A stretch of DNA of 64,000 nucleotides from Parcubacteria group bacterium (lineage in GTDB: Bacteria > Patescibacteria > Paceibacteria > SW-4-49-11): contig CALRBF010000001.1 in the NCBI GenBank assembly GCA_943354045.1, forward strand, positions 186,001 to 250,000. Direction: 5' to 3'. The notes under the pieces are model-generated. The model searched no databases, had not been told where the DNA came from, and worked only from the letters and a program-made list of their open reading frames with translations. This document shows positions 27,454 through 37,995 of this stretch, piece after piece. The translations under genes and the position numbers were made by a program. Position 1 is the stretch's first letter. Every line of letters begins with the position of its first letter.

Positions 27454-28788
27454 ATGAAATCTTATACAAAAAAAGGCTTTACTCTACTCGAAATACTACT
27501 CGTAATCGCTCTTCTTGCTATCCTCTTTGCCACTGTATTATATGCTCTTAATCCTAATAAAATTATAAAAGGGGTTAATGACAATAAACGCAAAGCTGAT
27601 GCACTCACCCTATACCAAGCTTTAGAGCAATATGCTCTAAAGACGGGATCCCATGCCCCACAAATATCTGCCCTTACCGCCAATTCTACCACCCCTATCT
27701 GTAAAACTACTGGGGCAGGTTGTATTGATATTACTTTTCTTGTCCCTACATATATTAACAGTATTCCCTCTTATGGAAGTGATTCTGTCTTAAGTGGCTT
27801 CTCTATTGCGACTGATAATATAGGACGATTTACTATCAATGGAGTTAATTCAGTTGACAATACAACCTTTACTCGTGGATTAATAAAATATACCAATCTC
27901 ATTTGTCCAACAGGATATATTAAAGTTCCAGGGAATAGCCTATATAATACAGAAGATTTTTGTGTAATGAAATATGAGGCAAAAGCTGTAACCATAGCAG
28001 CTCCTACGGTTGGGCTTACTACACCAAATACAGGGAGTAATACCATAGCCAATAATACCACTGCGACTACAAGTGCTAATGGTAGGGCTGTTTCTAGTGT
28101 AGCCAGTGGCTTTCCCATAGCTAATATAGACCAGCCTACTGCCGCCACATATTGTATTAATGCTGGGGGAAGTCTTATTAATAATAAAGAATGGATGACA
28201 ATAGCTCGGAATATAGAAGCTCAGCCAAGTAATTGGACAGGTGGAGCTGTCGGAAGTGGAGGATTATGGAGAGGTCATAGTGACAATTTCCCACCCAATG
28301 CATTAGCAGCAGGAGCTGATAATAATCCCTATAATGAGACAAGTGACATACCTCCCAGCATACAAAAGAGAACACATATTTTATCCAATGGATCAGTAAT
28401 ATGGGACTTGAGTGGAAATGCAATGGAATGGACAAATGATTTTATTACTGGGGCTAATCAGCCAACTATAACAGCCAGTCCAGGATTTGCTACGAGAGAA
28501 CTCTCCGCACTCACTAGTGGTGGAAGTCTTGGTTATGATGCTTATAGACCTAGTAATAATATCTGGAATAGCACTCAAAATATGGGGCAAATATTTAGTA
28601 GCGGGACTCCAGGACTCAATACGATCTATGGTTCCATTCGTGGTGGCAACTGGGATAGTAGTTTTTTTACTCCAGGAATCTTTACAGTCATGTTAAATGT
28701 TAATCCCTCTAACCCTATACTTACACATCCCTATGGAGGTCTTGGCTTCCGTTGTGTCACCAGAGCTGGTCAAACTCCACCTTTATAG
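27454..28788 (+). CDS. Type IV prepilin with formylglycine-generating-enzyme-like domain
   Basis: 444 residues. Prepilin cleavage is at KKG^FTLLE (7-8), with the helix to about 28 and a stalk with NPNKII. From about 150 the protein becomes a sulfatase-modifying-factor (FGE, C-type-lectin-like) fold: YIKVPGNSLY, FCVMKYEAKA, LSGNAMEWTND, GSIRGGNWDSS and closing GLGFRCVTRAG. In surface proteins this fold usually serves binding and variability rather than catalysis. The paired active-site Cys of true FGE were not identified. Probable tip adhesin. Confidence 0.85.
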   Translation: MKSYTKKGFTLLEILLVIALLAILFATVLYALNPNKIIKGVNDNKRKADALTLYQALEQYALKTGSHAPQISALTANSTTPICKTTGAGCIDITFLVPTYINSIPSYGSDSVLSGFSIATDNIGRFTINGVNSVDNTTFTRGLIKYTNLICPTGYIKVPGNSLYNTEDFCVMKYEAKAVTIAAPTVGLTTPNTGSNTIANNTTATTSANGRAVSSVASGFPIANIDQPTAATYCINAGGSLINNKEWMTIARNIEAQPSNWTGGAVGSGGLWRGHSDNFPPNALAAGADNNPYNETSDIPPSIQKRTHILSNGSVIWDLSGNAMEWTNDFITGANQPTITASPGFATRELSALTSGGSLGYDAYRPSNNIWNSTQNMGQIFSSGTPGLNTIYGSIRGGNWDSSFFTPGIFTVMLNVNPSNPILTHPYGGLGFRCVTRAGQTPPL

Positions 28789-28934
28789 GTTTCACAGGAT
28801 TTAATGGTACAGTTAGAAGTATTGTACAACAAAGTGATGGGAAATTTGTAATAGGAGGACAGTTTACACAATATCAGGGAGTAGCAGCTATTAATATAGC
28901 TCGTCTCAATACTGATGGGAGTCGAGCTCAATAA
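28789..28934 (+). pseudogene. Remnant of a delta-60 repeat beta-propeller domain
   Basis: Directly after the pilin stop, another frame encodes GTVRSIVQQSDGKFVIGGQF followed by an INIARLNTDGS stretch. This is the consensus of the delta-60/WD-like bacterial propeller repeat. About one repeat is present, without a start, and it ends in a stop. It looks like the scrap of a different ectodomain left by recombination at this pilin locus. Confidence 0.72.
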
Positions 28935-29200
28935 TACGCCCAACTCAGACACCCACAGGTTCCGACATTCGGAGCAATCTCCTCACTGCCTTCCTATCTA
29001 GGGGTATTGATCATTTCCATCATGGGGAACTACCGTTCCCCGCACTCCTCCAAGTCCCACAGTAATAGTCAAAACTGACTATTACTTATAATATTGTGCT
29101 GGTGCAACAGACATCGCCGATGCTCTCTGAAACCAGCGGTTCCAGTACCTCCTTCACGGGGAACTCCCGTTCCCCGACCCCCTCCCTGTCCGTCCTCCAG
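28935..29200. repeat. GC-richer, hairpin-rich spacer downstream of the pilin
   Basis: No supported gene. It has three perfect inverted repeats with 4-nt loops: GGGGAAC/GTTCCCC at 29024-29041, AGTAATAGTCA/TGACTATTACT at 29061-29086, and GGGGAAC/GTTCCCC at 29158-29175. The first and third share the same arms. None is followed by a T tract, so they are not ordinary terminators. Composition is unlike the AT-rich genes on either side. Confidence 0.7.
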
Positions 29201-29238
29201 AAATAAAAAACTCCCAAAGAATTGGGAGTTTTTTATTT
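29201..29238. terminator. Strong bidirectional terminator
   Basis: 17-bp perfect arms (29201-29217 and 29222-29238) with core AACTCCCAA/TTGGGAGTT and flanking A/T tracts. It ends the tRNA-Leu transcript and any rightward read-through. Confidence 0.9.
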
Positions 29239-29240
29239 TG

Positions 29241-29323
29241 TGCTGGTGAACGGACTTGAACCGTTACAGAGTTGCCTCCAAAGGATTTTGAGTCCTTCGT
29301 GTCTACCATTCCACCACACCAGC
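29241..29323 (-). tRNA. tRNA-Leu (anticodon CAA)
   Basis: 83-nt class II tRNA. Acceptor GCTGGTG pairs CACCAGC, anticodon arm AAGGA/TCCTT has loop CTCAAAA (CAA, reads TTG), and the long variable arm contains GGAGGCAACTCT. T-arm loop is TTCAAGT. Discriminator is A; CCA is not encoded. Confidence 0.95.
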
Positions 29324-29341
29324 TTAAGATAACTTATCTAT

Positions 29342-29372
29342 TATATCTATTTAATTAACCCCTTGTCAATAA
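29342..29372 (-). promoter_or_regulatory. Canonical promoter for tRNA-Leu
   Basis: The minus strand shows TTGACA, an approximately 18-nt spacer and TATAAT upstream of the tRNA. This -35/-10 form differs from the extended -10 used by most mRNAs here. Confidence 0.6.
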
Positions 29373-29380
29373 TAAAAAGA

Positions 29381-29391
29381 TATGATATAAT
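29381..29391 (+). promoter_or_regulatory. Extended -10 promoter for the 29430-32185 operon
   Basis: TATGATATAAT, with the three genes that follow closely spaced. A TTGTCA lies about 15 bases upstream and might act as a weak -35. Confidence 0.6.
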
Positions 29392-29429
29392 TATTTTGTA
29401 GTAATAATATCAAAATAAATAGAATAGAT

Positions 29430-30122
29430 ATGTCAAATTCTGAGGATAAATCTCAGCAAATCGCTGAGTTAGAACAAATTGTAAAAGAAGCAGAGGCTCG
29501 ACTTAATCAAGCCCGTGCTATGCTTACTCAAGTTGCAGGAGCTAGTCAACCTTATGTAAGTGTAGCAGGACAAGCTGAAAAAGTTGTTCTTGGTGAATTT
29601 ACTGGAGAATATATGGTGGATGAAACCAAAAAACAATATCCTGTACCTGCTAATTATGCCAGTAAGTCAAAATTGATTGAGGGAGATCAATTGAAGTTGA
29701 CTATTACTGCAGATGGAGCTTTTATTTATAAGCAAATTGGACCTGCCCCACGACGTCGTGCTATTGGGAATATTATTTATCAAGATAATAGTTATTTTGC
29801 TAAAGTAGGAAATGAATTATATCGATTATTAACAGCTTCTGTAACATATTTTAGATTATCTCCTGGTGATGAAGTGACCATTCTTACCCCCCTTACCAAA
29901 AAAAGTGAATGGGCTGCCATTGAAAATGTAGTTTCAGCTCAAGCTCTTGGAATTGTAAATACTCATGCTCCATCTAATCTCAATGACACCCCTGAAGTAT
30001 CTCCTAATATTGATATTGATGAGGAAATTGTAGATGATACTCCACTGCTTGAAGAAGCTTCAGAAGATACTAAATCTGAGGAAGAAAATACTGATGAGCC
30101 ACTAAAAATACAGCCTTGGTAA
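29430..30122 (+). CDS. Conserved-looking soluble protein with N-terminal coiled coil, function unknown
   Basis: 230 residues. A coiled coil (about 6-40, QIAELEQIVKEAEARLNQAR) precedes two beta-rich stretches (about 55-105 and 112-165) that include GEFTGEYMVDE and KSKLIEGDQLKLTI, with a basic patch PAPRRRA between them. The tail is acidic and probably disordered. The central part reads like a small beta-barrel that could bind nucleic acid, but I assign no function. First gene of a unit with gtrA and dnaX. Confidence 0.75.
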   Translation: MSNSEDKSQQIAELEQIVKEAEARLNQARAMLTQVAGASQPYVSVAGQAEKVVLGEFTGEYMVDETKKQYPVPANYASKSKLIEGDQLKLTITADGAFIYKQIGPAPRRRAIGNIIYQDNSYFAKVGNELYRLLTASVTYFRLSPGDEVTILTPLTKKSEWAAIENVVSAQALGIVNTHAPSNLNDTPEVSPNIDIDEEIVDDTPLLEEASEDTKSEEENTDEPLKIQPW

Positions 30123-30562
30123 AAAATCGTGAAATTTTAGTTTTTATTATTATTGGAGTTCTCAATACCTCGATTGATATCGGGGTATTTGCTTTATTAA
30201 AATATGGCTTTAATATTCCCAATGATTCACATTTTATTATTTACATTAATCTTATTTCTGTTATTACTGCTATTATATTTAGCTATTTTGCAAATAAATA
30301 TATCACCTTTCAACATAAGGCCCAGACAAAGCCTCGAGAAGTGGGAAGTTTTCTGATTGTAAATGGATTAGGATTTATTGTAAATACCACCATATTAAGA
30401 CTTACTATATCTCTATTACCAGCAACTATTCTATTACCATTATTCTTATCTTTTGTCCCCTCTCAATTGATGGATCCTGCAATTATTGGTAAACTATTAG
30501 GGACAGGAGGGTCAATGATTGTTACCTTTATTGGGTATAAATTCTTTGTCTTCCGTAAATAA
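30116..30562 (+). CDS. GtrA-family membrane protein
   Basis: 148 residues with four membrane helices. FIIIGVLNTSIDIGVFALL opens the fold, and FSYFANKYITFQHK is the conserved GtrA motif at the end of helix 2. Family members are thought to flip lipid-linked sugars or aid surface glycosylation. The start is TTG at 30116, overlapping the upstream stop by 7 bases, so translation is coupled. No ATG is available near the conserved N-terminus. Confidence 0.85.
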   Translation: MVKNREILVFIIIGVLNTSIDIGVFALLKYGFNIPNDSHFIIYINLISVITAIIFSYFANKYITFQHKAQTKPREVGSFLIVNGLGFIVNTTILRLTISLLPATILLPLFLSFVPSQLMDPAIIGKLLGTGGSMIVTFIGYKFFVFRK

Positions 30563-30574
30563 TATCGTACATAT

Positions 30575-32185
30575 ATGCCAGCTTTATATAGAACATATAG
30601 ACCACAAACTTTCATACAAGTTGTTGGACAAGAAATAGTTAAAAAGACTCTTCAGAATGCTATTATTCATAATCGTACAGTTCATTCCTATTTATTCAGT
30701 GGGCCTCGTGGCACAGGAAAAACCACTATGGCAAGAATTTTTGCTAAAGCTCTCAATTGTCTCAATCGTGAGGATAATTCTGCAGAGCCCTGCAATATTT
30801 GTGAGAATTGTAAAGCCATTAATGATAATGCTTTTATTGATCTCATTGAAATAGATGCTGCCTCTAATAGAGGTATTGATGAAATTCGCAATCTCAAAGA
30901 AGCCGTACGATTTTCTCCATCTCAAAAAAATGGATATAAGATTTATATTATTGACGAGTCTCATATGCTCACCAAGGATGCATCTAATGCATTACTAAAA
31001 ACCCTAGAAGAGCCCCCAAAGAATACCATATTTATACTCGCTACAACCGATACCCACAAAATGCTTCCGACCATTTTATCTCGTGTACAAAAATTTGATT
31101 TCAAGCCTCTATCTTCAACTGAGCTTAGAGAAAAAATACTCTATATTACAAAAGCGGAGAAAGTCACTATTGATGAATCTGTTGTAAATCAAATTATTCT
31201 ACAAGCTATGGGCGGGGCTCGGGATGCTGAGAGTATATTGGGCAAACTTATTTCCTCAGGGATTAAAGATATTGATACTGAATTTGCCTCAACAATTCTT
31301 GGTAAAAACTCTTATTTTGAAGCCTATGCCTTATTAGAATTTCTCTCCAAGGGAGATTTGTATCCCGCAATTAGACATATTCATAATCTTTATGATGAGG
31401 GATTTGGAATTGATCAATTAATCTTGAATTTACTTACTATAACTCATTCCCTATTCCTGATACAAATCAGCCCTAATTTGCTTGATACAAGCCTATTATT
31501 AGAGTCTGAGCATGATAAGCTTACTGAGCTCTCTGATATCATACCTCAGTCAAAAATCATTGTATTTTTACAAGAATTAGAAAGAATAAAATCTCAAACT
31601 CATTCTGCCTATATACCTTATTTACCCTTAGAATTAATTATTGTACAAATATGGGGTAAAGATACTCCCCCTTCTGATGCTAAGATTAATACTATTCCTA
31701 AACCTAAAGAAATAAAAAAATCTATTCCAAAATTTGAAATTAAAGAGTCTAAAGCTAAATATGAAATAGAACCTCAAGTACAAAAACCTATTAAAGCTGA
31801 GACCAAAGCTCCAGCTCCCATTAAGAAACCCGTCTCTGCCGATATTGATAATGTGCAAAAACTCTATCCTGAAATTAATAAATCTATCAGTAAAGCCAAT
31901 AAAAGTCTTAGTGTTATATTTGCTAAAACTCAACCTATTGAATTATCTAATGAAATGTTAACTATTGCAGTTGAGTCCAACTTTTATCGTGATAGATTAG
32001 AAAAACATAGCAATATTATATTAGATAGTATTGCTGAATTTATAGAATCCATTGTTGGTATTAATTTTATCGCTCAAAAGATTACTGCTAAAGCTCATAA
32101 GTATGAACTCTCTCATCAAACTGATAATGATGAGCCCAGAGATATGAATGATACTATCGCTGATATCTTCAAAGATAGTTTATAA
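30575..32185 (+). CDS. dnaX: DNA polymerase III subunit gamma/tau
   Basis: 536 residues. Walker A GPRGTGKTTMARIFAKALNC, the zinc Cys set (CLN...CNICENC, about 60-80), Walker B IYIIDESHML and sensor 1 ATTDTHKMLPTILSR define the clamp-loader AAA+ ATPase. Domain III follows to about 360. A Lys/Pro-rich linker and a C-terminal domain suggest a tau-like long product. I saw no clear A-tract programmed frameshift signal. It loads the beta clamp. Confidence 0.95.
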   Translation: MPALYRTYRPQTFIQVVGQEIVKKTLQNAIIHNRTVHSYLFSGPRGTGKTTMARIFAKALNCLNREDNSAEPCNICENCKAINDNAFIDLIEIDAASNRGIDEIRNLKEAVRFSPSQKNGYKIYIIDESHMLTKDASNALLKTLEEPPKNTIFILATTDTHKMLPTILSRVQKFDFKPLSSTELREKILYITKAEKVTIDESVVNQIILQAMGGARDAESILGKLISSGIKDIDTEFASTILGKNSYFEAYALLEFLSKGDLYPAIRHIHNLYDEGFGIDQLILNLLTITHSLFLIQISPNLLDTSLLLESEHDKLTELSDIIPQSKIIVFLQELERIKSQTHSAYIPYLPLELIIVQIWGKDTPPSDAKINTIPKPKEIKKSIPKFEIKESKAKYEIEPQVQKPIKAETKAPAPIKKPVSADIDNVQKLYPEINKSISKANKSLSVIFAKTQPIELSNEMLTIAVESNFYRDRLEKHSNIILDSIAEFIESIVGINFIAQKITAKAHKYELSHQTDNDEPRDMNDTIADIFKDSL

Positions 32186-32289
32186 TATATTTATATATTT
32201 CCAATTAAAGCATTCCAAAGATATCTCCCTCCAAAATAATATCTCGAGTAATGTAAATCCTTTTTTTCTCTTTATTATTCCCATATGTT

Positions 32290-34011
32290 TTATTGCGTCA
32301 AAGATTGTAATCTAGAATCAGATAATTGAGTGGGGAAATATACTACTCGAGATAATACGCCATTGAGATAATTATTATTACTTCCATTACGACCTAAAGC
32401 TATAAGACTAAATACGGTATTTATATCCACTCCACTAGTACCTGTAGCACTAATACCATTCAGAGCTATATTCCTATTAGTCCCACTAAATGATATAGCT
32501 AATTTACTAATATTACTTACAATATTAGTACTTGGATTTGTTACGTTAATACTAGTGGTTTGATCCCAAATACCAATACTAGTATTCAAACCTCCCCTGG
32601 AAATTGCTGCCCCTCCACCATTAAACCCTATAAATCGACCATATCCATTCTGTGTGCTTTCAAGACCACCTCGACCTTGTACAAAAAAACTTCCTATTGA
32701 AGTGTTTGGTACAATTGTACCAAAATATACAGCAGGAATATTTGCATTATCGGGGAGTCTAGTATCTGCTGGGGCTGTGGTTGGAATGCTTGAGGTTGCT
32801 GTTGTAGGAATAGGTGAGGTTGCAAAAGATCCAAGCTCAACCTGTGGATATCCTATACGAAGCGTTATATCTAATACCGTATTAAAAGGTATATTAAATT
32901 GATAAAATGGTTGATGATAAGCTGTATTTGTGTCTGCATATGATATAGTAGTTATACTATATCTATTATTAATAAGTTTGCCTCCTAAAGAATTATTTAA
33001 TTCTGTATTTATTATAGCTCTAATGGAGTATTGGTTTAAATGAGTTCCTATTGAATTAACATTATGCATTGCTAATAATAATTGAGTTCCTACAGGTATT
33101 GTACCTGAAACTAATTTTATATAACTTGAAAAAGTATATATAGTAGTATTAGTTCCCGGTAAATTAAGATAGCTCTCAGGAGCAGCACCTATATATGTAC
33201 TTGGGTTCTCAGTGGCAGTCCCATTAAGTCTCAAATCAATATAAGGTATCCCATTTTCTGTACCTGTACCAACTACACTACGACTAATACCACTAACAGA
33301 AGAAGGGCCAATCCAATTTGTCGGTAATGTTCCTGGGTTTCCTGCAACAGCTCCAACCATAGTATTATTACGTATACGATTTGTCCTCTGCTCCTCTATT
33401 AATAAGCCTAGACTTTGTCCAGTGACTGGATTATGATCAAATCTTGGCTCCCCCGCCACTGCTCTTTTTATATTCCCATCAGATCCTGTATAGGTTCCAA
33501 TACTATTACGAGTAAAATCTATTGGAAGGCCTGTCGTTGGGTTTATTAAACTCTTATCTCTTGCAAAGTTTAAATCTAAACTCGGAGTGCTTCCTGCTAC
33601 ATTAGCTAAACTATTCCCTGAACTATCATATCCGGTACTGACTCCATTTGTTGTCTTTGTTACCGTATATTGTCCATTTGTATCTGGGGGTACTGGTATT
33701 GATGCTATATAGGTTGGACTTAATGAACTTGTTAAGTCTATTCCATTATTACATGCTATACACAATCCTATACTTGCTCCTACTGGTATATTTTGTAATG
33801 CTCCTGGATAACTTCCTGCATTATCTATTATGAATTGTTGTATTGCTTTTGCTATATTATTTAAGTCTGATCTCCTCTGCGCTGTTCTTGCTGCTTCTAT
33901 TTGTTTTGTTGGGTTTATTGCAATCAACACTATAGCTGCCAATATTCCTATTGCTACTATTACCAGTAATATCTCTAATAATGTAAAGCCTTTTTGTTTT
34001 TCTCTTTTCAT
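32290..34011 (-). CDS. Type IV prepilin with phage-tail-like jelly-roll ectodomain
   Basis: 573 residues, the largest pilin here. Cleavage is at KG^FTLLE (8-9); the stalk includes NPTKQIEAARTAQRRSDL. From about 145 it changes to a segment with DFTRNSIGTYTGSDG and EPRFDHNPVTGQSLGLLIEE. This is the pattern found in phage tail fibre and virion proteins (FTRASxATY...PRFDxDPxT...GLLIEExRTN). A second beta-sandwich follows to the C-terminus. Likely a tip adhesin with a phage-type receptor-binding module. Confidence 0.8.
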   Translation of the reverse strand: MKREKQKGFTLLEILLVIVAIGILAAIVLIAINPTKQIEAARTAQRRSDLNNIAKAIQQFIIDNAGSYPGALQNIPVGASIGLCIACNNGIDLTSSLSPTYIASIPVPPDTNGQYTVTKTTNGVSTGYDSSGNSLANVAGSTPSLDLNFARDKSLINPTTGLPIDFTRNSIGTYTGSDGNIKRAVAGEPRFDHNPVTGQSLGLLIEEQRTNRIRNNTMVGAVAGNPGTLPTNWIGPSSVSGISRSVVGTGTENGIPYIDLRLNGTATENPSTYIGAAPESYLNLPGTNTTIYTFSSYIKLVSGTIPVGTQLLLAMHNVNSIGTHLNQYSIRAIINTELNNSLGGKLINNRYSITTISYADTNTAYHQPFYQFNIPFNTVLDITLRIGYPQVELGSFATSPIPTTATSSIPTTAPADTRLPDNANIPAVYFGTIVPNTSIGSFFVQGRGGLESTQNGYGRFIGFNGGGAAISRGGLNTSIGIWDQTTSINVTNPSTNIVSNISKLAISFSGTNRNIALNGISATGTSGVDINTVFSLIALGRNGSNNNYLNGVLSRVVYFPTQLSDSRLQSLTQ

Positions 34012-34041
34012 TATAGTTTTTTTTACTTTTTGCTTATAGCT

Positions 34042-34052
34042 ATTATAGCATA
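34042..34052 (-). promoter_or_regulatory. Extended -10 promoter for the phage-tail-like pilin
   Basis: The minus strand reads TATGCTATAAT, 31 bases before the pilin ATG. Confidence 0.6.
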
Positions 34053-34067
34053 ATTTATGAGATATTT

Positions 34068-35042
<975 letters not shown>

Positions 35043-35069
35043 AAATCTTTTATAATCTCTATATACTAC

Positions 35070-35080
35070 AGTATATCATA
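35070..35080 (-). promoter_or_regulatory. Extended -10 promoter for trpS
   Basis: The minus strand reads TATGATATACT, 28 bases before the trpS ATG. Confidence 0.6.
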
Positions 35081-35094
35081 TAAAACCTATATTC

Positions 35095-37518
35095 CTATTC
35101 AAACATAGTATGTGTCCTATTATTAATATCAGCTCTTATCTCAGCTACTGGTTTGGCATATTTATTACGAGATTCTAATATTACGCGTTGCTGCAAGGAT
35201 GGATTAGGCTTATCTGCGAATATCACTTGCATATTAAAGGCCTTACTGGTTTTCCCCTTTATCATCAAGGTAATTACTGCTTTCAAATTATCTACTAATA
35301 CCAAATCTTCTGGAGTATAATAGGGCTGCATACGCTGAGCAATAATCTCAGCATCCTCAGAACCAATACGAAAACTTACAATAGTACCGACATTTCCAAA
35401 TACTGCATTCTTTATTCCCTCGGATAATTGCCCAATATATTGATGTGCTAATATCAAACATAGTCGATATTTACGAGCCTCAGAGAGAATGGTGGATATA
35501 CTATCGGTAGTAAAGTTTTGAAACTCATCCAAATAAAGATAAAAATCTCGCCTCTGATCTTCTGGGATTTCATTTCGCTTAAAAGCTGCCATTTGTAATT
35601 TGGACACCAATAACATACCTAACAAATTACTATTTTGTTCTCCGAGTCCCCCCTTAGATAAGTTCCCAATCAGAATTTTACCGGAATTCATAATATCCTG
35701 AAAATCAAAGGCTGAGCGAGATTGTCCAATAATATTGCGTACCATTTCATTTTCAATAAATCGCCCCAATTTACTCAAAAGATACCCAAGAGTATCCCCT
35801 GCTTGTGAGCCTTTTTGGGTGGCAGGAAATTCTTTTTCCCAAAAATGTCGTATCACAGGATCATCCACCGTTAATAATACTTGTCTTCTGAAGGCCTCAT
35901 CAGTAAACATCTGAGGAATTTCTACTAAAGTTCTTGGATTATTGATATCGGACATTAAAGCTGACATTGCCATTCTCATATTATGCTCAAATATAGGCCC
36001 TATCATACTAGGGTCAGATACCAATTTATAAAAAATAGAAATCATTTCTTGAATCAAAAAATCTTTTTCTTCATGAGTACGAGCCTCCAAAATATTAAGC
36101 CCCATGGGATAATCGGTGTCCGCCGGATTAAAATAAATCACATCTTGCATACGATGCTCTGGTATCATACCTAATACTTCCACTGCAAAATCACCATTAG
36201 GATCTAATAATGCTAGTCCATGTCCTGCTTGTAAATCTTCTTGTATCATTTTTTTCATCAAAGAACTTTTTCCTGTTCCTGTTTGTCCAATAAGATACAT
36301 ATGTCTTCGTCTATCTTCTTCTGTAACTCGTATCTCTACTTCCTCACCACGATATATATTTTTACCTAATAATAATCCTTCTTTAGGCAAATCTACTGGA
36401 GGATGTGAGGTTTTAGAAGTAATCCAAGTAACTTTAGGGGTTTCAACTCCTACAGCTGGTATATGATATATACTAGTTAATTCCTCACTATTCAATAACA
36501 TAGATTCTTTTGCTGAAAATAGCCGGAATATAAAGGTATAAATAAATTGTTTAATATTTTTTATAGGGTATTTTATGACTTTAAATTCATTCAAATCTCC
36601 ATTAGCAAATTGAGAAAATGCTCCCTCTAATTGATCAAATAATATATCTGCTCTTTGGCTATCTCGAGATATGGTTAATAATCTAATATTGGTAGCATAG
36701 GCAATTTTACCTGTTTTTTGACTAATTTTCTCCATCATAATCGATTCTTGTGGAGTTAACATTTTTGGCTCAGAGACTTCCGTTGATTTAGACTTGGTTG
36801 CTGAGCCCAATGTTTTTAAAAATTGCTTATCAAGACTTCCAAAAACCTCATTATATGCATTTTTAAAGCTTTCTCCTTTTTGCATTTTCTTTACGACTTT
36901 CTTACCATTACCGCTCCAATCATCAGACACTCTTTGTATCAAAATCTGCACAACAGCACTTTCATCTTCCTGAATTTTGGAGAGAGCTGAGGTAATCACA
37001 TTCAAAGGATTGGTTTCTAATTCTTTATATGTTCGAATAGGGAGAATATAGGGTTTTTTGAGCTGAAGGAATCCTGCTCGAATTTCTCCTTCAGGAATTA
37101 ATACATTATAATCGGTAATATGTTTGAGCTCAGCCTCTGGATATACTCCATGAATTTGTTTTTCAAAAATAGATTCATATCCTTTAGGAACTCCTATATA
37201 AAAATTAATTTCATCTCGTTCTGTAGGACTTACAATTTCAAGAGAAATATAAGGACTTCCATATCGAAGGCGATTCATCAATGTCTCTAATTTGAGATAA
37301 GAAAAACCAGCATAAACCTGCTCCATGACACTAATTAAATCTTTAATATTGGCCTCTGGGTTTACAATATTACGAGGTACAATAATTTGATATTGTGTCA
37401 TAGCAAGCCCCCTATTGATTCGGCGTTTTTCCCAAAATGGATGTATAATAAATGCCGCTATAATAAATGTTATAGCAATAACCCATAGTACCAGTAGCAC
37501 ATAGAGTACAATTATCAT
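35095..37518 (-). CDS. Membrane-anchored TraC/VirD4/HerA-like secretion or pilus ATPase
   Basis: 807 residues. One N-terminal membrane helix (about 3-27), a soluble region of about 350 residues, then a RecA-fold ATPase: Walker A GQTGTGKSSLMKK (about 411-423), LLDPNGDFA, Walker B FYLYLDEFQNF (about 660-670) and a sensor region with LAHQYIGQL. Such ATPases drive DNA transfer or pilus systems; in CPR genomes similar proteins occur without a full conjugation set. No relaxase or other type IV secretion genes are here, so substrate is unknown. Confidence 0.82.
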   Translation of the reverse strand: MIIVLYVLLVLWVIAITFIIAAFIIHPFWEKRRINRGLAMTQYQIIVPRNIVNPEANIKDLISVMEQVYAGFSYLKLETLMNRLRYGSPYISLEIVSPTERDEINFYIGVPKGYESIFEKQIHGVYPEAELKHITDYNVLIPEGEIRAGFLQLKKPYILPIRTYKELETNPLNVITSALSKIQEDESAVVQILIQRVSDDWSGNGKKVVKKMQKGESFKNAYNEVFGSLDKQFLKTLGSATKSKSTEVSEPKMLTPQESIMMEKISQKTGKIAYATNIRLLTISRDSQRADILFDQLEGAFSQFANGDLNEFKVIKYPIKNIKQFIYTFIFRLFSAKESMLLNSEELTSIYHIPAVGVETPKVTWITSKTSHPPVDLPKEGLLLGKNIYRGEEVEIRVTEEDRRRHMYLIGQTGTGKSSLMKKMIQEDLQAGHGLALLDPNGDFAVEVLGMIPEHRMQDVIYFNPADTDYPMGLNILEARTHEEKDFLIQEMISIFYKLVSDPSMIGPIFEHNMRMAMSALMSDINNPRTLVEIPQMFTDEAFRRQVLLTVDDPVIRHFWEKEFPATQKGSQAGDTLGYLLSKLGRFIENEMVRNIIGQSRSAFDFQDIMNSGKILIGNLSKGGLGEQNSNLLGMLLVSKLQMAAFKRNEIPEDQRRDFYLYLDEFQNFTTDSISTILSEARKYRLCLILAHQYIGQLSEGIKNAVFGNVGTIVSFRIGSEDAEIIAQRMQPYYTPEDLVLVDNLKAVITLMIKGKTSKAFNMQVIFADKPNPSLQQRVILESRNKYAKPVAEIRADINNRTHTMFE

Positions 37519-37526
37519 ATTGATAG

Positions 37527-37991
37527 TTATTTATTATGTATATTGTTTAGTATACCTTCTTGAATTAAAGTTGGATAGACTTCATTTAGAGATTCCTCCA
37601 ATCTATCTAAGCCAACATAATCTTCAATGGCTAAAAAGGCATGTATAACTTCCAAAATATCCTTACCTTTTGTGGTAATTAATTTAATAGAAACTTCGGT
37701 TCTTGCCTCCTCTGGAATTGATAATAGCCATCCATATTTTTCTTGCAATTTGGGAGACAATGGTTTTGCAATAGGATTTTGTTGATGTACAACTTTTTGG
37801 TCTTCTACTACTTGTTTGATATGAGTTTGAGCTTCCTGATAGGCTAAATTTTCTATAATTCGCTCTGATATAGGAGGATTTTGCTCTAAAGGAGTAATTT
37901 GTTCAAAACTACGCTCAATTCTCTGCTCTGATAATTGAGAGCTTCGTTCTGGGGAAGATACTGATTCTGAGTTGTTTTGTATTTCTGCCAT
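37527..37991 (-). CDS. Hypothetical soluble protein upstream of the secretion ATPase
   Basis: 154 residues. The first about 85 are polar and rich in Gln, Glu and Ser (likely disordered, with SERSSQLSEQRIERSFEQ). The last about 70 form helices (GWLLSIPEEARTEVSIKLIT...). No family recognised. It is 8 bases upstream of the ATPase gene and 4 bases after the glycosyltransferase, so it may be an accessory factor of either. Confidence 0.7.
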   Translation of the reverse strand: MAEIQNNSESVSSPERSSQLSEQRIERSFEQITPLEQNPPISERIIENLAYQEAQTHIKQVVEDQKVVHQQNPIAKPLSPKLQEKYGWLLSIPEEARTEVSIKLITTKGKDILEVIHAFLAIEDYVGLDRLEESLNEVYPTLIQEGILNNIHNK

Positions 37992-37995
37992 AAAA

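Noticed and set aside
28752..28934. A gene starting at 28752 in the pilin 3' end
   Set aside because: Its first residues are the pilin C-terminus read in another frame; only the part after 28788 has meaning, as a delta-60 remnant.
35095..37518. Part of a conjugative element
   Set aside because: No relaxase, VirB-type channel genes, integrase or attachment sites are in the window; only the ATPase resembles such systems.
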